Shown here in pieces: positions 1-10,095 of a stretch of DNA of 64,000 nt. A program made the translations under genes and the position numbers. The DNA comes from Gibbula magus. Its lineage: Eukaryota > Mollusca > Gastropoda > Trochida > Trochidae. Under the pieces are notes generated by a model, which was not told the origin of the DNA, made no database searches, and was given only the letters and a program-made list of their open reading frames with translations. The stretch lies in assembly GCA_936450465.1 (NCBI GenBank), contig OW388297.1:52196989-52260988 (forward strand), written 5' to 3'. Positions within the stretch are counted from its first letter, which is position 1. The number at the start of each line of letters is the position of its first letter.

Positions 1-343
1 TGGACGCTTAAGACACTGACCTTGGCGCAGGAAGCATTTTTCGAAGGCATTATTTTCCGGTGTGATCATAGTAGAGTTTACTTTGAAGGTCAGGCTAAAT
101 GTCACTGCACTAGCAGAGAAAAGTTAGGAACAAGTTGCAAGGCTAAAATTAGCCAGGGATGGAGATTGCATGTGTCTCCTGAGGAGTAGAAATGTTCAAT
201 GATTCTCATTTAAATCAGATCGAATGTTACACTCGTTCCTCCTTTGTCGTGGAAACTTGCGACTGTTATACCTTCCGAGGAAAAGTTGAAAAGATGATAA
301 CATTGTCAATTCTGCTAGAAATAATTTTAAAGGATTTATCAAT
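1..343 (+). repeat. Left copy of long direct duplication flanking LINE
   Basis: These 343 bases are repeated without a visible mismatch at 2880-3222, in the same orientation, and the two copies bracket the LINE at 344-2640. The right copy continues into sequence not found in the left one, so this looks like target DNA duplicated during insertion. The copy starts at the window edge, so it may extend further left, at most by about the 239 bases (2641-2879) between the LINE tail and the right copy. Identity argues for a recent event. Confidence 0.9.
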
Positions 344-2450
344 GATCAATGATCGTCTAGTTTGGTACTTGGAAACTAATAAATTACTAACTGATATTCA
401 ATGTGGTTTCCGCAAACAACGCAGTACCACTGATCATCTTGTTCGTTTAGAATCATTTATTCGTGATGCATTTATTAACAAACAACATGCTGTGTCTATC
501 TTTTTCGATTTAGAAAAAGCTTATGACACTACATGGAAGCATGGCATCCTAAAAGATTTATTTGAATTTGGCTTGCGAGGTCGTATGCCTCATTTTATTT
601 CAAATTTTTTACACGATCGCCAATTTAAAGTTCGCGTGGGCTCCACCCTTTCCGATTTCTTTGATCAAGAAATGGGTGTCCCACAAGGTAGCATTTTATC
701 TGTCACATTATTTAGCATCAAAATTAACAGCTTGGCTAAAGTCTTAAATGACCATACAGATGGTTCACTTTTTGTGGACGATTTTGGAGTTTCCTGCAGA
801 GGCAAAAATATGCCATCAATCGAGCGCCAATTGCAACTCTGCCTCAATAAAATCCATCAATGGTCGTTGGAAAACGGCTTCAAATTTTCCAAAGCTAAAA
901 CATCTTGTGTGCATTTTTGCAATATGCGCAAAATGCACAAAGATCCAGAATTATTCCTTGATAAAACTCCAATTAAAGTCGTTCCTGAGGCCAAGTTTCT
1001 TGGTCTCACTTTTGATAGTAAACTTTCTTTTATTCCTCATCTTAAAAATCTAAAAGCTAAATGCTTAAAGGCATTAGACCTTTTAAAGGTCGTTTCAAAC
1101 AATACATGGGGTGGAGATGAAGAAACTCTTCTTCATCTCTATCGATCACTCATCCGCTCCAAACTAGATTATGGATCCATAATATATGGATCTGCCCGCC
1201 CCTCATATATTAAAATGCTAGATACAATCCACCATCAGGGTCTCAGGCTTTGTCTTGGGGCCTTCAGAACTTCACCAGTTGAAAGCCTTTACGTTGAAGC
1301 TGATGAGCCATCTCTTGAAGATCGGCGCATCAAGCTAGCACTTCAATATATAACCAAATTAAAATCAAACCCTTCAAATCCTGCATACAACTGCGTATTC
1401 AATCCTGAATACCAGCAGTTGTATAACTCAAAACCTAAAGCAATTCCACCACTCGGTATCAGACTTCAACAACATGTTGAAGATTCTGATATCGACCTAA
1501 CAACAATAGCAGAGCACGGTCTGCTTGCCACTCCGCCATGGCAGCTGGTGAGGCCCCGTGTCAACCTCTCTCTATCTACTCATAAAAAATCAAATACAGA
1601 CCAATTAATATTTCGACAGGCATTTTTTGAACTTCGTAATTTTTTCGCAGATTATAAACCAATTTACACTGACGGTTCTAAAGATGGACCCACAGTTGCA
1701 GCAGCAACTGTGACTCCTTCAACAACATATGCTTCAAGGCTGCATGATGGCAGCAGCATCTTTTCTGCAGAAGCTAAGGCCATTCTTAAGGCCGTCCATC
1801 ACATTAAAAACTCAACCCCTAATAATTACATTATTTTTTCCGATTCACTTTCTTGCCTACAAGCAATTAAAAACTGTAAGAGTGATCATCCAATTATCAG
1901 GGATATTTTATTACTTCATAATTCTTGTCTCCAATGTGACATCGTCTTCTGCTGGCTTCCTAGCCATATGGGTATAAGAGGTAACAACAAAGCTGACTCA
2001 GCTGCTAAATCAGCATTAAACCTCAAACATATTTCTCCTACCAAAGTTCCATATACGGATTCTAAACCTGCTATTAAATCTTACATTAAACAACGTTGGA
2101 ATTCCCAATGGGACCAACAACATCATAACAAACTTCACACTATTCAACCTCATTTAGGTTACAAATCTCTATCCTCTTTTACCCGGCAGGAAGCTTGTGT
2201 CCTTCGACGATGTCGTATTGGACACTCTCATCTTACACACTCATATCTTTTAAAGGGGGAAGATCCCCCGGTATGTATACCCTGTCAGTGCCCTCTCACA
2301 ATCAAACACATTCTCTGTGAGTGTTGGGACACTGCACATATCAGGGAAACTTTTTATCCTTCTATTTCAATCAATCAAGTTTTTACTCATTTCGGTGAGC
2401 ATCGTGTTTTAGATTTTTTGAAGGCTATACACCTTATTGACAAATTGTAA
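192..2450 (+). CDS. Chimeric ORF: host flank fused to truncated LINE reverse transcriptase-RNase H
   Basis: A 752-residue open frame. Residues 1-50 come from the duplicated flanking DNA (they are also encoded at 3071-3222) and are not retrotransposon protein. From Met51 it is a non-LTR retrotransposon ORF2 lacking the endonuclease and the first RT motifs. RT motif A has Asp106 (FFDLEKAYD), motif B is MGVPQGSILS, and motif C is FVDD at residues 194-197, so the palm aspartates are intact. An RNase H domain follows: Asp494 in YTDGS, Glu in AEAKAIL, Asp in FSDSLS, and an SHxGxxGNxxAD box. A Cys/His-rich tail (CRIGH, CIPC, HILCEC) ends it. RT plus RNase H fits Jockey/I-group LINEs. The frame has no stop, agreeing with a young copy, but the protein cannot be a complete element product. 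The fusion start at 192 is probably fortuitous. Confidence 0.9.
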   Translation: MFNDSHLNQIECYTRSSFVVETCDCYTFRGKVEKMITLSILLEIILKDLSMINDRLVWYLETNKLLTDIQCGFRKQRSTTDHLVRLESFIRDAFINKQHAVSIFFDLEKAYDTTWKHGILKDLFEFGLRGRMPHFISNFLHDRQFKVRVGSTLSDFFDQEMGVPQGSILSVTLFSIKINSLAKVLNDHTDGSLFVDDFGVSCRGKNMPSIERQLQLCLNKIHQWSLENGFKFSKAKTSCVHFCNMRKMHKDPELFLDKTPIKVVPEAKFLGLTFDSKLSFIPHLKNLKAKCLKALDLLKVVSNNTWGGDEETLLHLYRSLIRSKLDYGSIIYGSARPSYIKMLDTIHHQGLRLCLGAFRTSPVESLYVEADEPSLEDRRIKLALQYITKLKSNPSNPAYNCVFNPEYQQLYNSKPKAIPPLGIRLQQHVEDSDIDLTTIAEHGLLATPPWQLVRPRVNLSLSTHKKSNTDQLIFRQAFFELRNFFADYKPIYTDGSKDGPTVAAATVTPSTTYASRLHDGSSIFSAEAKAILKAVHHIKNSTPNNYIIFSDSLSCLQAIKNCKSDHPIIRDILLLHNSCLQCDIVFCWLPSHMGIRGNNKADSAAKSALNLKHISPTKVPYTDSKPAIKSYIKQRWNSQWDQQHHNKLHTIQPHLGYKSLSSFTRQEACVLRRCRIGHSHLTHSYLLKGEDPPVCIPCQCPLTIKHILCECWDTAHIRETFYPSISINQVFTHFGEHRVLDFLKAIHLIDKL

Positions 2451-2640
2451 ATTTTAACTTTTCATTATCAGCTTTTATTCAACTTGTGATAATACGCTGA
2501 TGTTTTTACGGCCTTCGTGCCGTGTTCTGTTTTTCAATAGCAATTTTCTTTTTTAAATTAGGCTAATAAATTAAATATCTCGCCGCTAATGGCTGCAATA
2601 CTGCCGAAGCGGCGTTAAACAATAACTCACTCACTCACTC
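344..2640 (+). mobile_element. 5'-truncated non-LTR retrotransposon (LINE, Jockey/I-like with RNase H)
   Basis: The element starts inside the RT region, at or near the ATG at 342. Its ORF ends at 2450, followed by a roughly 190-base 3' UTR that closes with GGCGTTAAACAATAACTCAC and short ACTC repeats. Five-prime truncation is the usual result of incomplete target-primed reverse transcription. The tail ends in a simple repeat rather than poly(A). The same tail type occurs on SINE copies at 51350-51600 and 54641-54932 and as a stub at 62577-62627. Confidence 0.88.
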
Positions 2641-2879
2641 AATATTCAAGATTATAAATCATCTGATCATAATGGATTGGGTTTGTAATATGTACAATAT
2701 GATTGATAAATCATTGTATTTTTTCAACAAATATGTGTGATTCATATTTTGTTTCAACTTACGGTCCACCTGTTTGTCCGAGAAATCCTTATCCTTGTCC
2801 ATAACTTCGGATTGGTCAGTGATAAGTAGTTAAAATTTGAATTTATTGTGACGAGATCATTAACATGAGGTCATAATAA

Positions 2880-3222
2880 TGGACGCTTAAGACACTGACC
2901 TTGGCGCAGGAAGCATTTTTCGAAGGCATTATTTTCCGGTGTGATCATAGTAGAGTTTACTTTGAAGGTCAGGCTAAATGTCACTGCACTAGCAGAGAAA
3001 AGTTAGGAACAAGTTGCAAGGCTAAAATTAGCCAGGGATGGAGATTGCATGTGTCTCCTGAGGAGTAGAAATGTTCAATGATTCTCATTTAAATCAGATC
3101 GAATGTTACACTCGTTCCTCCTTTGTCGTGGAAACTTGCGACTGTTATACCTTCCGAGGAAAAGTTGAAAAGATGATAACATTGTCAATTCTGCTAGAAA
3201 TAATTTTAAAGGATTTATCAAT
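2880..3222 (+). repeat. Right copy of long direct duplication
   Basis: Same as 1-343. Beyond 3222 the sequence continues into ordinary AT-rich DNA, so this copy sits in its original context. Bases 2641-2879, just before it, show no feature and may belong to the duplicated block if the left copy extends beyond the window. Confidence 0.9.
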
Positions 3223-3582
3223 TATACTCAATGAAGGTGCACGAAAACAAAACTAATCAGTTTTGTATTTCTCTTAAATCAGTCACACCACAGGCGTTAG
3301 AAGTTTTATCGTCATATTTTTGCATTCATAACATCCTTAAAGGCGTCGCTATTTATACCTTGTGGAATGAAGAACAACATTTTGATAACTTTTATCTTAT
3401 TTAAGATTAACGTATTTCTTTTCATTCTAAATTTGAATTGGTAGATGAGGTTTTGTTGATAGGATATCAGTTCTTGCTGAACCAATTAGTTTCATGTTCA
3501 TTATTCGAAAATCTGAAAATTTCTTCAGAAACTGATATTCAGTGAAACGATTACTGAATTCTTTATTGATCATTCGTTCTTA

Positions 3583-3830
3583 TCACTGACAATATAAAAG
3601 TGAACTGTCTAATCATTCCGATTGATGTCAAACTTTACACAGACACATTATTGACAACGGGTGTTTATGAGAGGCAGACATGAGATGAGTTATGGATTAT
3701 TCCCGAGAGCACTCTACTGGGGATAATGGCTTCTTCTGAGGTATACTCAGGTATATATCTTAATTCTCAGAGGAGGTTAGTTTTAATACATTTGTTCTCT
3801 TTTATATCACAACACCTACTATTGTTACAC
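3583..3830 (+). repeat. Diverged direct repeat, copy 1
   Basis: The stretch from TATCACTGACAATATAAAAG to about TATATCACAAC resembles 4809-5055 in order and orientation (shared ATTGATGTCAAACT, TTATTGACG, GTTATGGATTA, TTCTTCTGA). The copies are clearly diverged and contain indels. No coding sense is seen. The rest of 3223-4092 holds nothing I recognise. Confidence 0.55.
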
Positions 3831-4092
3831 ATCGAAAGCCCAAACGACTTGTGTTGTTACGCATTGCCGTTGGCTGTAGCTTTGGAACCAAACTGAATTT
3901 TAATTCAGAATTGCTACCAAACCTTAATGCACTATCGGATTGCCAGTAAACCATAATCTGACTTGCTTTGGCTCTATTGTTGCTGTGATTGATTCATGTT
4001 CACACCACTGGTGATTCAAAGAAATACATCTTCTGCTACCAAGGTTGCGAGTCATCACTGTTTATCTATTTGTGATCATATACGTTTTCACC

Positions 4093-4435
4093 TTAAAGGG
4101 GCACTATCACGTTTTTTGCAAATTTTATTTTTTTTATTTTAATTGGTAGTTTATGTCATTTCAATTTACTTTAGAGGGTAAAACATTTGATTACACAAAC
4201 CAATTATCCATAGTGGTAATAATGGTGTATCCTATAAAGCAAAAATTGAAGGCGGTCATTTTATTGTGAACACATTTTATTATTTCGAATGACAAAAACG
4301 ATTCCCATGACTTTACAGAACCATGTAAACTCATTTTTAACTTGATTTTCTGAAGAGAGAAGGGTATTTTACTATTGATGACATTATTATTTTCATCGAC
4401 TTATTTCAACGAAAAAACGTTCTACTGCCCCTTAA
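4093..4435 (+). mobile_element. MITE family A, copy A1
   Basis: Non-coding element with terminal inverted repeats of the type AAGGGGCAGTAGCACGTTTT and TTAA at both edges. Seven copies or fragments lie in the window (4093, 5150, 30256, 44797, 49418, 52022, 55063). The internal landmark is GCGGCCATTTTATTGTGAAC. It carries no transposase, so it is a non-autonomous DNA transposon. TTAA borders suggest a piggyBac-like or other TTAA-targeting source, which is inference. Confidence 0.8.
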
Positions 4436-5149
4436 AGAATTTGTTTCAATAATCAAGACATGAAATATAGTAATTTCTATTGTTTCTCACATATGACAAG
4501 ACGTCGACCGGCGTAGTCATTGACAGGATGCTCTTCCTTAGACATCATATAGGAATCTTTCACTGAACTTGACGGTTGCTTCGGATGGTTATTTTACATC
4601 TTCTGGAATAACATATGATACTTGAGGTCTTATACAATGGACAATTGGTGGAGGAACTTTTTTTGAGACAGGAACTCTTGCTAAAATGGCGTACAGTATT
4701 TACAAATCTGAAGATCTCTTTAGAAAGTGTTATTTGGCCCAATATATTTGACTGATATGCAAGTAAGCCACTCACTTCATACTGTGAAGACAGATCGCTA
4801 TGAGATTAGCCTATCACTGACAAAATAAAAATGGATTGTCTACTCATTCTGATTGATGTCAAACTAAGTATGGCAGACAAATTATTGACGGTAGATGTTT
4901 CTTGGAGACAGACAAGAAATCAGTTATGGATTACTACCAAAAGCGCTCAACTGAAGGTAATTGGTTCTTCTGAAATCACATTGGTGTGGTGAAGTGATCT
5001 CGGCTTTTAAGAGTAGCTCATTTCTTCTACGGCGGCTTATATCACAACAATAGAAAATAAAAAAAATTGAAAATCATGTAATTTCAACGTGGACACAAAA
5101 CCGATAAATGTGCATGTTACTTAATGGAGGCAGTTGAATGTTCCATAAC
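4436..5149. other. Unannotated AT-rich stretch
   Basis: It contains the second copy (4809-5055) of the diverged repeat noted at 3583-3830. Otherwise no gene or element end is seen. Confidence 0.5.
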
Positions 5150-5511
5150 TTAAAGGGGCAGTAGCACGTTTTTGGCAAAATTTATTTTTTCAAATTTCCC
5201 ATTTATGTTGATAGTTTATGTCATTTAAATAAACTCTAGAGGGCAAAACATCTTATAACACAAACCATTTATCTGTAGTGGTAAAAACTATGTTGCGTAT
5301 AAAGCAAAAATTGCATGGCGGCCATTTTATTGTGAACACAATTTATTATTTTGTATTACAGAAACGAGTCCCATGGCTTTACCGAAACATGTACACTCAT
5401 TTTAAACTTTATTTTCCGAAGAGAGAAGGATGTTTTACTATTGGTGAAATTATTTATCAAATTAATTTCATCAACTTATATGAGCGAAAAAACGTGCTAC
5501 TGCTCCTTTAA
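5150..5511 (+). mobile_element. MITE family A, copy A2 (full length)
   Basis: Starts TTAAAGGGGCAGTAGCACG and ends CGTGCTACTGCTCCTTTAA. It is a complete copy with TTAA at each end and lies about ten bases from the mariner at 5522. Short open frames within it are incidental. Confidence 0.85.
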
Positions 5512-5521
5512 TATAATGTTA

Positions 5522-6832
5522 TACGAGGGGCGTCCAATAAGTGTTGCAACTTTAATATAAAACCAACTCGCGTAGTCAATTTTTTACTTTTATTTTTCAA
5601 TATAGTTACCCTTCACCTCAATACACTTATTCCATTTCTCTTTAAGACTTTTGATGCCGCTTTTGTAGAAGTCTTCCGTTTGCCCCCCCCCCCCCCCCCC
5701 TGACCACGCCTCTGTGGCAGCTTTGACGTCTTCGTCATCCCGGAAGTGCCTTCCACGTAGGGCGGATTTCAGGTTTCTGAACAGGAAGTAGTCACTGGGG
5801 GCTAGGTCTGGGCTGTAGGGTGGGTGGTTAAGCTGTTCGAATCCACAATCACGTATAGCGACCTGTGCAACTCTTGACTTGTGGCCTGGAGCGTTGTCAT
5901 GCAAAATCAGAACACCACGTGTCAACATTCCACGGCGTTTCTGTCGAATTGTCTTTCGCAATTCTTGCATTAGGTTGGCATAATATTGACCATTCATTGT
6001 AGTTTGGTTGGCAAGTAATCAATTAATGATATGCCTTTTGCATCCCAAAAGATTGTCGCCATAACCTTGCCAGCTGATGGTTGAGTGCGAAACTTCAGGG
6101 GAGGCGGTGAACTCGGGTTCTTCCATTGCTTGGATTTCAGTTTAGTTTCCGGGTCCCAGTGGTGGATCCAGGTTTCGTCACCTGTCACCAGACGAGACAA
6201 AAACCTGGCTTCATCCGCATTAAACCGATTCAGGAGCTCCATGCTACTTTCGGTTCTTTTCTGGCGATCTTGTGCTGTGAGGTTTCTGGGTACCCATCTT
6301 GCAGATACCTTGGACATACCAAGATGGTCATGAATTATTTTTTCAACACTTCCAACTGATATCTGGAATTCCAAAGACAGTTCAGAAACTTTAACACGGC
6401 AGTCAGCTAAAATTCGTCTTTCGATAGCGGCAATAACTGCCGGTCGGGTGACTTCAGATGGCCTGCCTGACCGTGGGTCATCGTCTAAGGACTCCCTGCC
6501 CCGCTTGAACTGAAGAGACCAGCGACAAACTGTTGAAAAGTTAGGAGCATCCTTACCCATCACATTACACATACGATTATGTATTTCTGTAGCTTTGCAT
6601 CCCTCTTTAGTAAGGAACTTGATCACAGCGCGTTGTTCATGTTTGAGAGAATCCATGATTATGGAGACCCCTAGGTCAGCGCAGCTATTATATCTAAATA
6701 ATTGTTTTGTCTAGAAATTGTTTTGACATGTGTCAATGTTATGTTTTGACTATAGTAACACCTGCTATAAGCTGACACTGTTTATGTAAACACCAATGCC
6801 CCGCTTGCAACACTTATTGAACGCCCCTCGTA
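5522..6832 (-). mobile_element. Mariner-family DNA transposon
   Basis: About 1.3 kb, the usual mariner length. The ends are near-perfect inverted repeats (TACGAGGGGCGTCCAATAAG at the left, its complement with one difference at the right), and TA lies at each outer edge as expected for the mariner target duplication. One transposase gene runs on the minus strand and is broken. Confidence 0.93.
5590..6656 (-). pseudogene. Mariner transposase (DD34D), frameshifted
   Basis: It would cut and paste the surrounding mariner. The N-terminal ORF (6656-5994, 220 residues) has the paired helix-turn-helix DNA-binding region and the mariner signature VTGDETWIHHW with the first catalytic Asp. The C-terminal ORF (5997-5590, 135 residues) has ILHDNAPGHKS (second Asp) and YSPDLAPSDYFLF, with 34 residues between second and third Asp. 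A one-base frameshift near 5994-6005 separates the halves. A run of 18 C on the plus strand (5683-5700) adds an in-frame poly-Gly stretch to the C-terminal part, where the family has no such run. All three catalytic residues survive, but the frameshift makes it a dead gene unless it is a sequencing error. Confidence 0.9.
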
Positions 6833-7418
6833 CCTCATAATATATACACACAAATGTACTCGCATGTGCAGTTAATCAGAACAACGTATGAGTATCTGAT
6901 TAATATTTTGAAATATGGGTGTTATGTTTCTAGAAGCTTGTTCAATTATAAGTGCTTGAATGCATAGGCGTATCAGTTGCAACTATGCGGCTAGTGAAAT
7001 TAATTCAGAATTGTTGCAAAATTTGCTGTCTGTATAAATGTCCGGCCAGTGAGTCATTGTCTCTTGGGCAGTATAAGTAATCATTACATGTATACTTGTA
7101 AATGTCAATATGATTGCTCATGAATATATTTGTAAGTCAAATGAAACCCATTACCATATGGCAAGGATCAAACTTCATCTTTGGGAATAGTTTCTAGAGA
7201 CAATACAATATACCTCAATATAATGGCATATCCTAGTACTTCTGTATTAGTTAACCTAACTAGTGCTTTGTGTGCAATCTCGTCTTTTAAGATAAGTAGC
7301 GCTATTAACTTATATACAATTTAATTTAATTTGAAGATTCATGATATAATTCTGCATTCAACGTTGATTTTAGTATAATATACACATAACATTATGACAG
7401 TGTTCACTAAAAATGCAA
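6833..7418. other. Unannotated AT-rich stretch
   Basis: No gene, inverted termini or tandem repeat seen. Confidence 0.5.
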
Positions 7419-7665
7419 AACTTTTTATATAATGGCACTTTATTGTCCTCCTTACAATGCGAATTTGATATTCGTTTTGTGCCCTTAGTCCCCGGTGCCA
7501 AAGTGCAGCACCAGTTCAAGCGTTGTTCTATCCTTATATGCTTGAGTACCAAGCAAGGAAGCAACAACTCCCATATATTAACGTCATTTGGTATGACGCG
7601 CACGGGAATCGAACCCCGACCCCGGGTGATGAGCGGACACTCTACCAACTGAGCTACATTCAAAC
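7419..7665 (-). mobile_element. tRNA-derived SINE, copy 1
   Basis: Read on the minus strand, the head (7665 to about 7594) has a Pol III A box (TAGCTCAGTTGG) and B box (GGTTCGATTCC) as in a tRNA gene. A body of about 170 bases follows (CAAGGAAGCAACAACTCCCA region, ending GAGGACAATAAAGTG). The same head-body combination is at 38841-39083, so this is a dispersed SINE, not a working tRNA: the acceptor-stem ends do not pair. Confidence 0.85.
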
Positions 7666-8743
7666 ATTGTATCGTACTATAATATTACAAATTACAAGTG
7701 GATACATTCAGACAGGTAAACATGCCACACCCTTTTTTCTGATGACAATGGGCAGGACCAATGGGCGATTTGAACATGATGGTTTAATGTTTCATTTGAT
7801 TCTGCGATTATAAATTTAGGAGACGGAAAACTTGTTCAGCCAGACTTTATCTATTCGTTACAATTTGATTTAACTCCTAAATAAATAAGGGAATAAGGAA
7901 ATTACAATTTACTTCAATGTATCAAAAGAAGCCATGAATTATGGCCTTGAGCCAGCCAGTTTTGAATTAGTTTTAATTAAATATTTCAACAAAAGAAATT
8001 ACGAAAAGTAATAAATTGTGTTATCTTTTATGGTTTTTGACATCGGGAATGATATTCAATGTCATTTGAATACATAAGTCATCATAAGTTATCTACAAGA
8101 TATGAACGTTTGTTATTTTTATTTTCACTTAATGTTGTCATCGTGATCATAAATTTGATTTTATAAGTAAAACTACATTGTAAGAGAAAACACTAGATAA
8201 AACTAGTTGGAAGTATATACTCTCGATAATTAAAAGCTATCGTTTCATTTTTTCTTAGTTACTTGTCTTGCATAGAATAGATATATTGTATTAAAAATAT
8301 TATATTTAAAAAGAAAAGAGTTTAATTTTCAAACTAACATAACGTCACTTGCATTAATATAGACTTATTGCATTAGCTTCGGGCCAAATCACGCAAGGTA
8401 TAGATTAATTAATACACTCTCAATATTGTATCTAGTTTTTCAATAATGCATCTCAAATTGCAATTGTTCTCTGAAAGTTAAATAATCCACTATGAATAAT
8501 TCACATATTATATTTCACTTTCATTTCCATTGTAACATATCATATCCTATAACGAAATCTAATATTCTTGAGATATGTCGTTCAGATGACAGAATAGTAA
8601 ATGCCATGTTAAAGTTACTGTAATGTTAATGGTGAATTGGCATATAAATTCATAAAAACACCCACTTGCTTATTGATTATTTGAATCGCACACAAGATTA
8701 AGACTTTCGATGTTTACTTAAAGTCACTAAGATACAGCAATAT
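7666..8743. other. Unannotated AT-rich stretch
   Basis: Very AT-rich, with no long ORF and no repeat termini recognised. Confidence 0.5.
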
Positions 8744-9290
8744 TTAAAGGCACTGTCGCATGTTCATGCTTATTTCTCTTTCTCAAATTTGCCATTGATC
8801 ATAAAGTTAATACAATATGTATACAATAAATATTTACGTTAGAGAGTAAAACATATCAGTACACGATCCCATAACCCGCATTCATAAAAAACAGTTTTCC
8901 CTATTGGAAAAAAGTGTGTGACGTATGAAGCGACAGTGGTGTGGAACTCTTCATTCGTGGGAGGTAGATTTGTAAATCGAATGGGCTTTTGAGAGTTCAA
9001 ACAGCAAGATGATTGGCCATTACACCATGGTGCCATATTTAAAAATCTACTTTGAGTGTTTAGGTATCGCTATATCAGTCAAATCAATTGAAGTACCTTT
9101 GAGCGGCCATTTTAATGTGAACACCTTAAAATGGTCGCTCAAAGGGAAATGGACTTGCATGGCATAACCGAACCATGTACTCTTTTGGAACTCTTCTTAT
9201 TGAATGAGGATTATTATCCAGTCATTGGTTACACTTGTTTAACTTTTCATGAGATCATTTTCATAAGAAAAACGTACATGCCTCATTTAC
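8744..9290 (+). mobile_element. MITE family C, copy C1
   Basis: Begins TTAAAGGCACTGTCGCATG and ends with a decayed complement. The interior matches C2 and C3 (GTGTGGAACTC, GAGGTAGATTTGTA, GAGAGTTCA). It also shares GCGGCCATTTTAATGTGAAC and CGAACCATGTAC with family A. No coding capacity. Confidence 0.7.
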
Positions 9291-9597
9291 AAGTGTATAG
9301 ATGACAGCTACCAAATGGGCAAGACGTGACTATTAGTTTATGTTTTATATGCTTGTTAGAGACTCGTTCGCAATGTCTATTCTACTCACATTCTATAATC
9401 TCATTATCGGCGATAGTCATAAATGAACGTAATTCGCAACATTTTGATTGTTAATGTCACTAACAAATCTTAAATAAAACAACTTAAATTTTCAAACAAG
9501 GTAATTCCGCTGGCAATTTAATAATTATTGCATAAACATATGTTTTAGGCGATTTAACACACCTTATAAATTCATCTAGCGGCAGTGATAATCATCA

Positions 9598-10095
9598 TTA
9601 AAGGTGCATCCATTGTGTTTCATAAAAATTTTTTTTGGCTTTAATACGTTCCAACACACCATATGTGATGTTTACAATACAAACAAATTCAATCAGCTTG
9701 CATATTCATCCCCAATCGCTAAACATATCATAATTACTAGTTTCCAATTAAAATCGAGTAACATCATTATGCATGTGAAGAAACCGAAAGTGCACGTCCT
9801 ATTTACATGCACAGTAGTTATATGACCTATTGAACATTATCAACTCAAATTTGTTATGGTGTCTGGTTTGAATAAGATTCAAAAATAACGTTTGACTCTT
9901 TGGCGCGCGCCACACGCGGTGCATTGTCCGGTTTTGGATCAGAAATCGATACTTTTACCTTCATATCGTCAATATACTGTGTTGGTACTGGTAAAATGGT
10001 AGTTTTTGGTAACAGTTGGTACTTCTCGATAAAATAAGACCATTTATAACGTTTGGCATATTTGACCCACGACAACACAATGGATGTACCTTTAA
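9598..10095 (+). mobile_element. MITE family D, copy D1 (full length)
   Basis: About 500 bp with inverted ends AAGGTGCATCCATTGTGTTT and AACACAATGGATGTACCTTT, and TTAA-like borders. Internal landmarks are TGCATTGTCCGGTTTT, GTACTTCTCGATAA and ACATGCACAGTAGTTATATG. Other copies are at 13018, 19070, 20155, 27700, 56640/57764 and 59036. It is non-autonomous; short ORFs inside it are incidental. Confidence 0.85.

Noticed and set aside
5278..5560. Two overlapping ORFs of 69-77 codons
   Set aside because: They lie within MITE A2 and translate its terminal and internal repeats.
7594..7665. tRNA gene on the minus strand (A and B boxes present)
   Set aside because: The acceptor-stem ends do not pair and the same head is attached to the same body at 38841-39083, so it is a SINE head.
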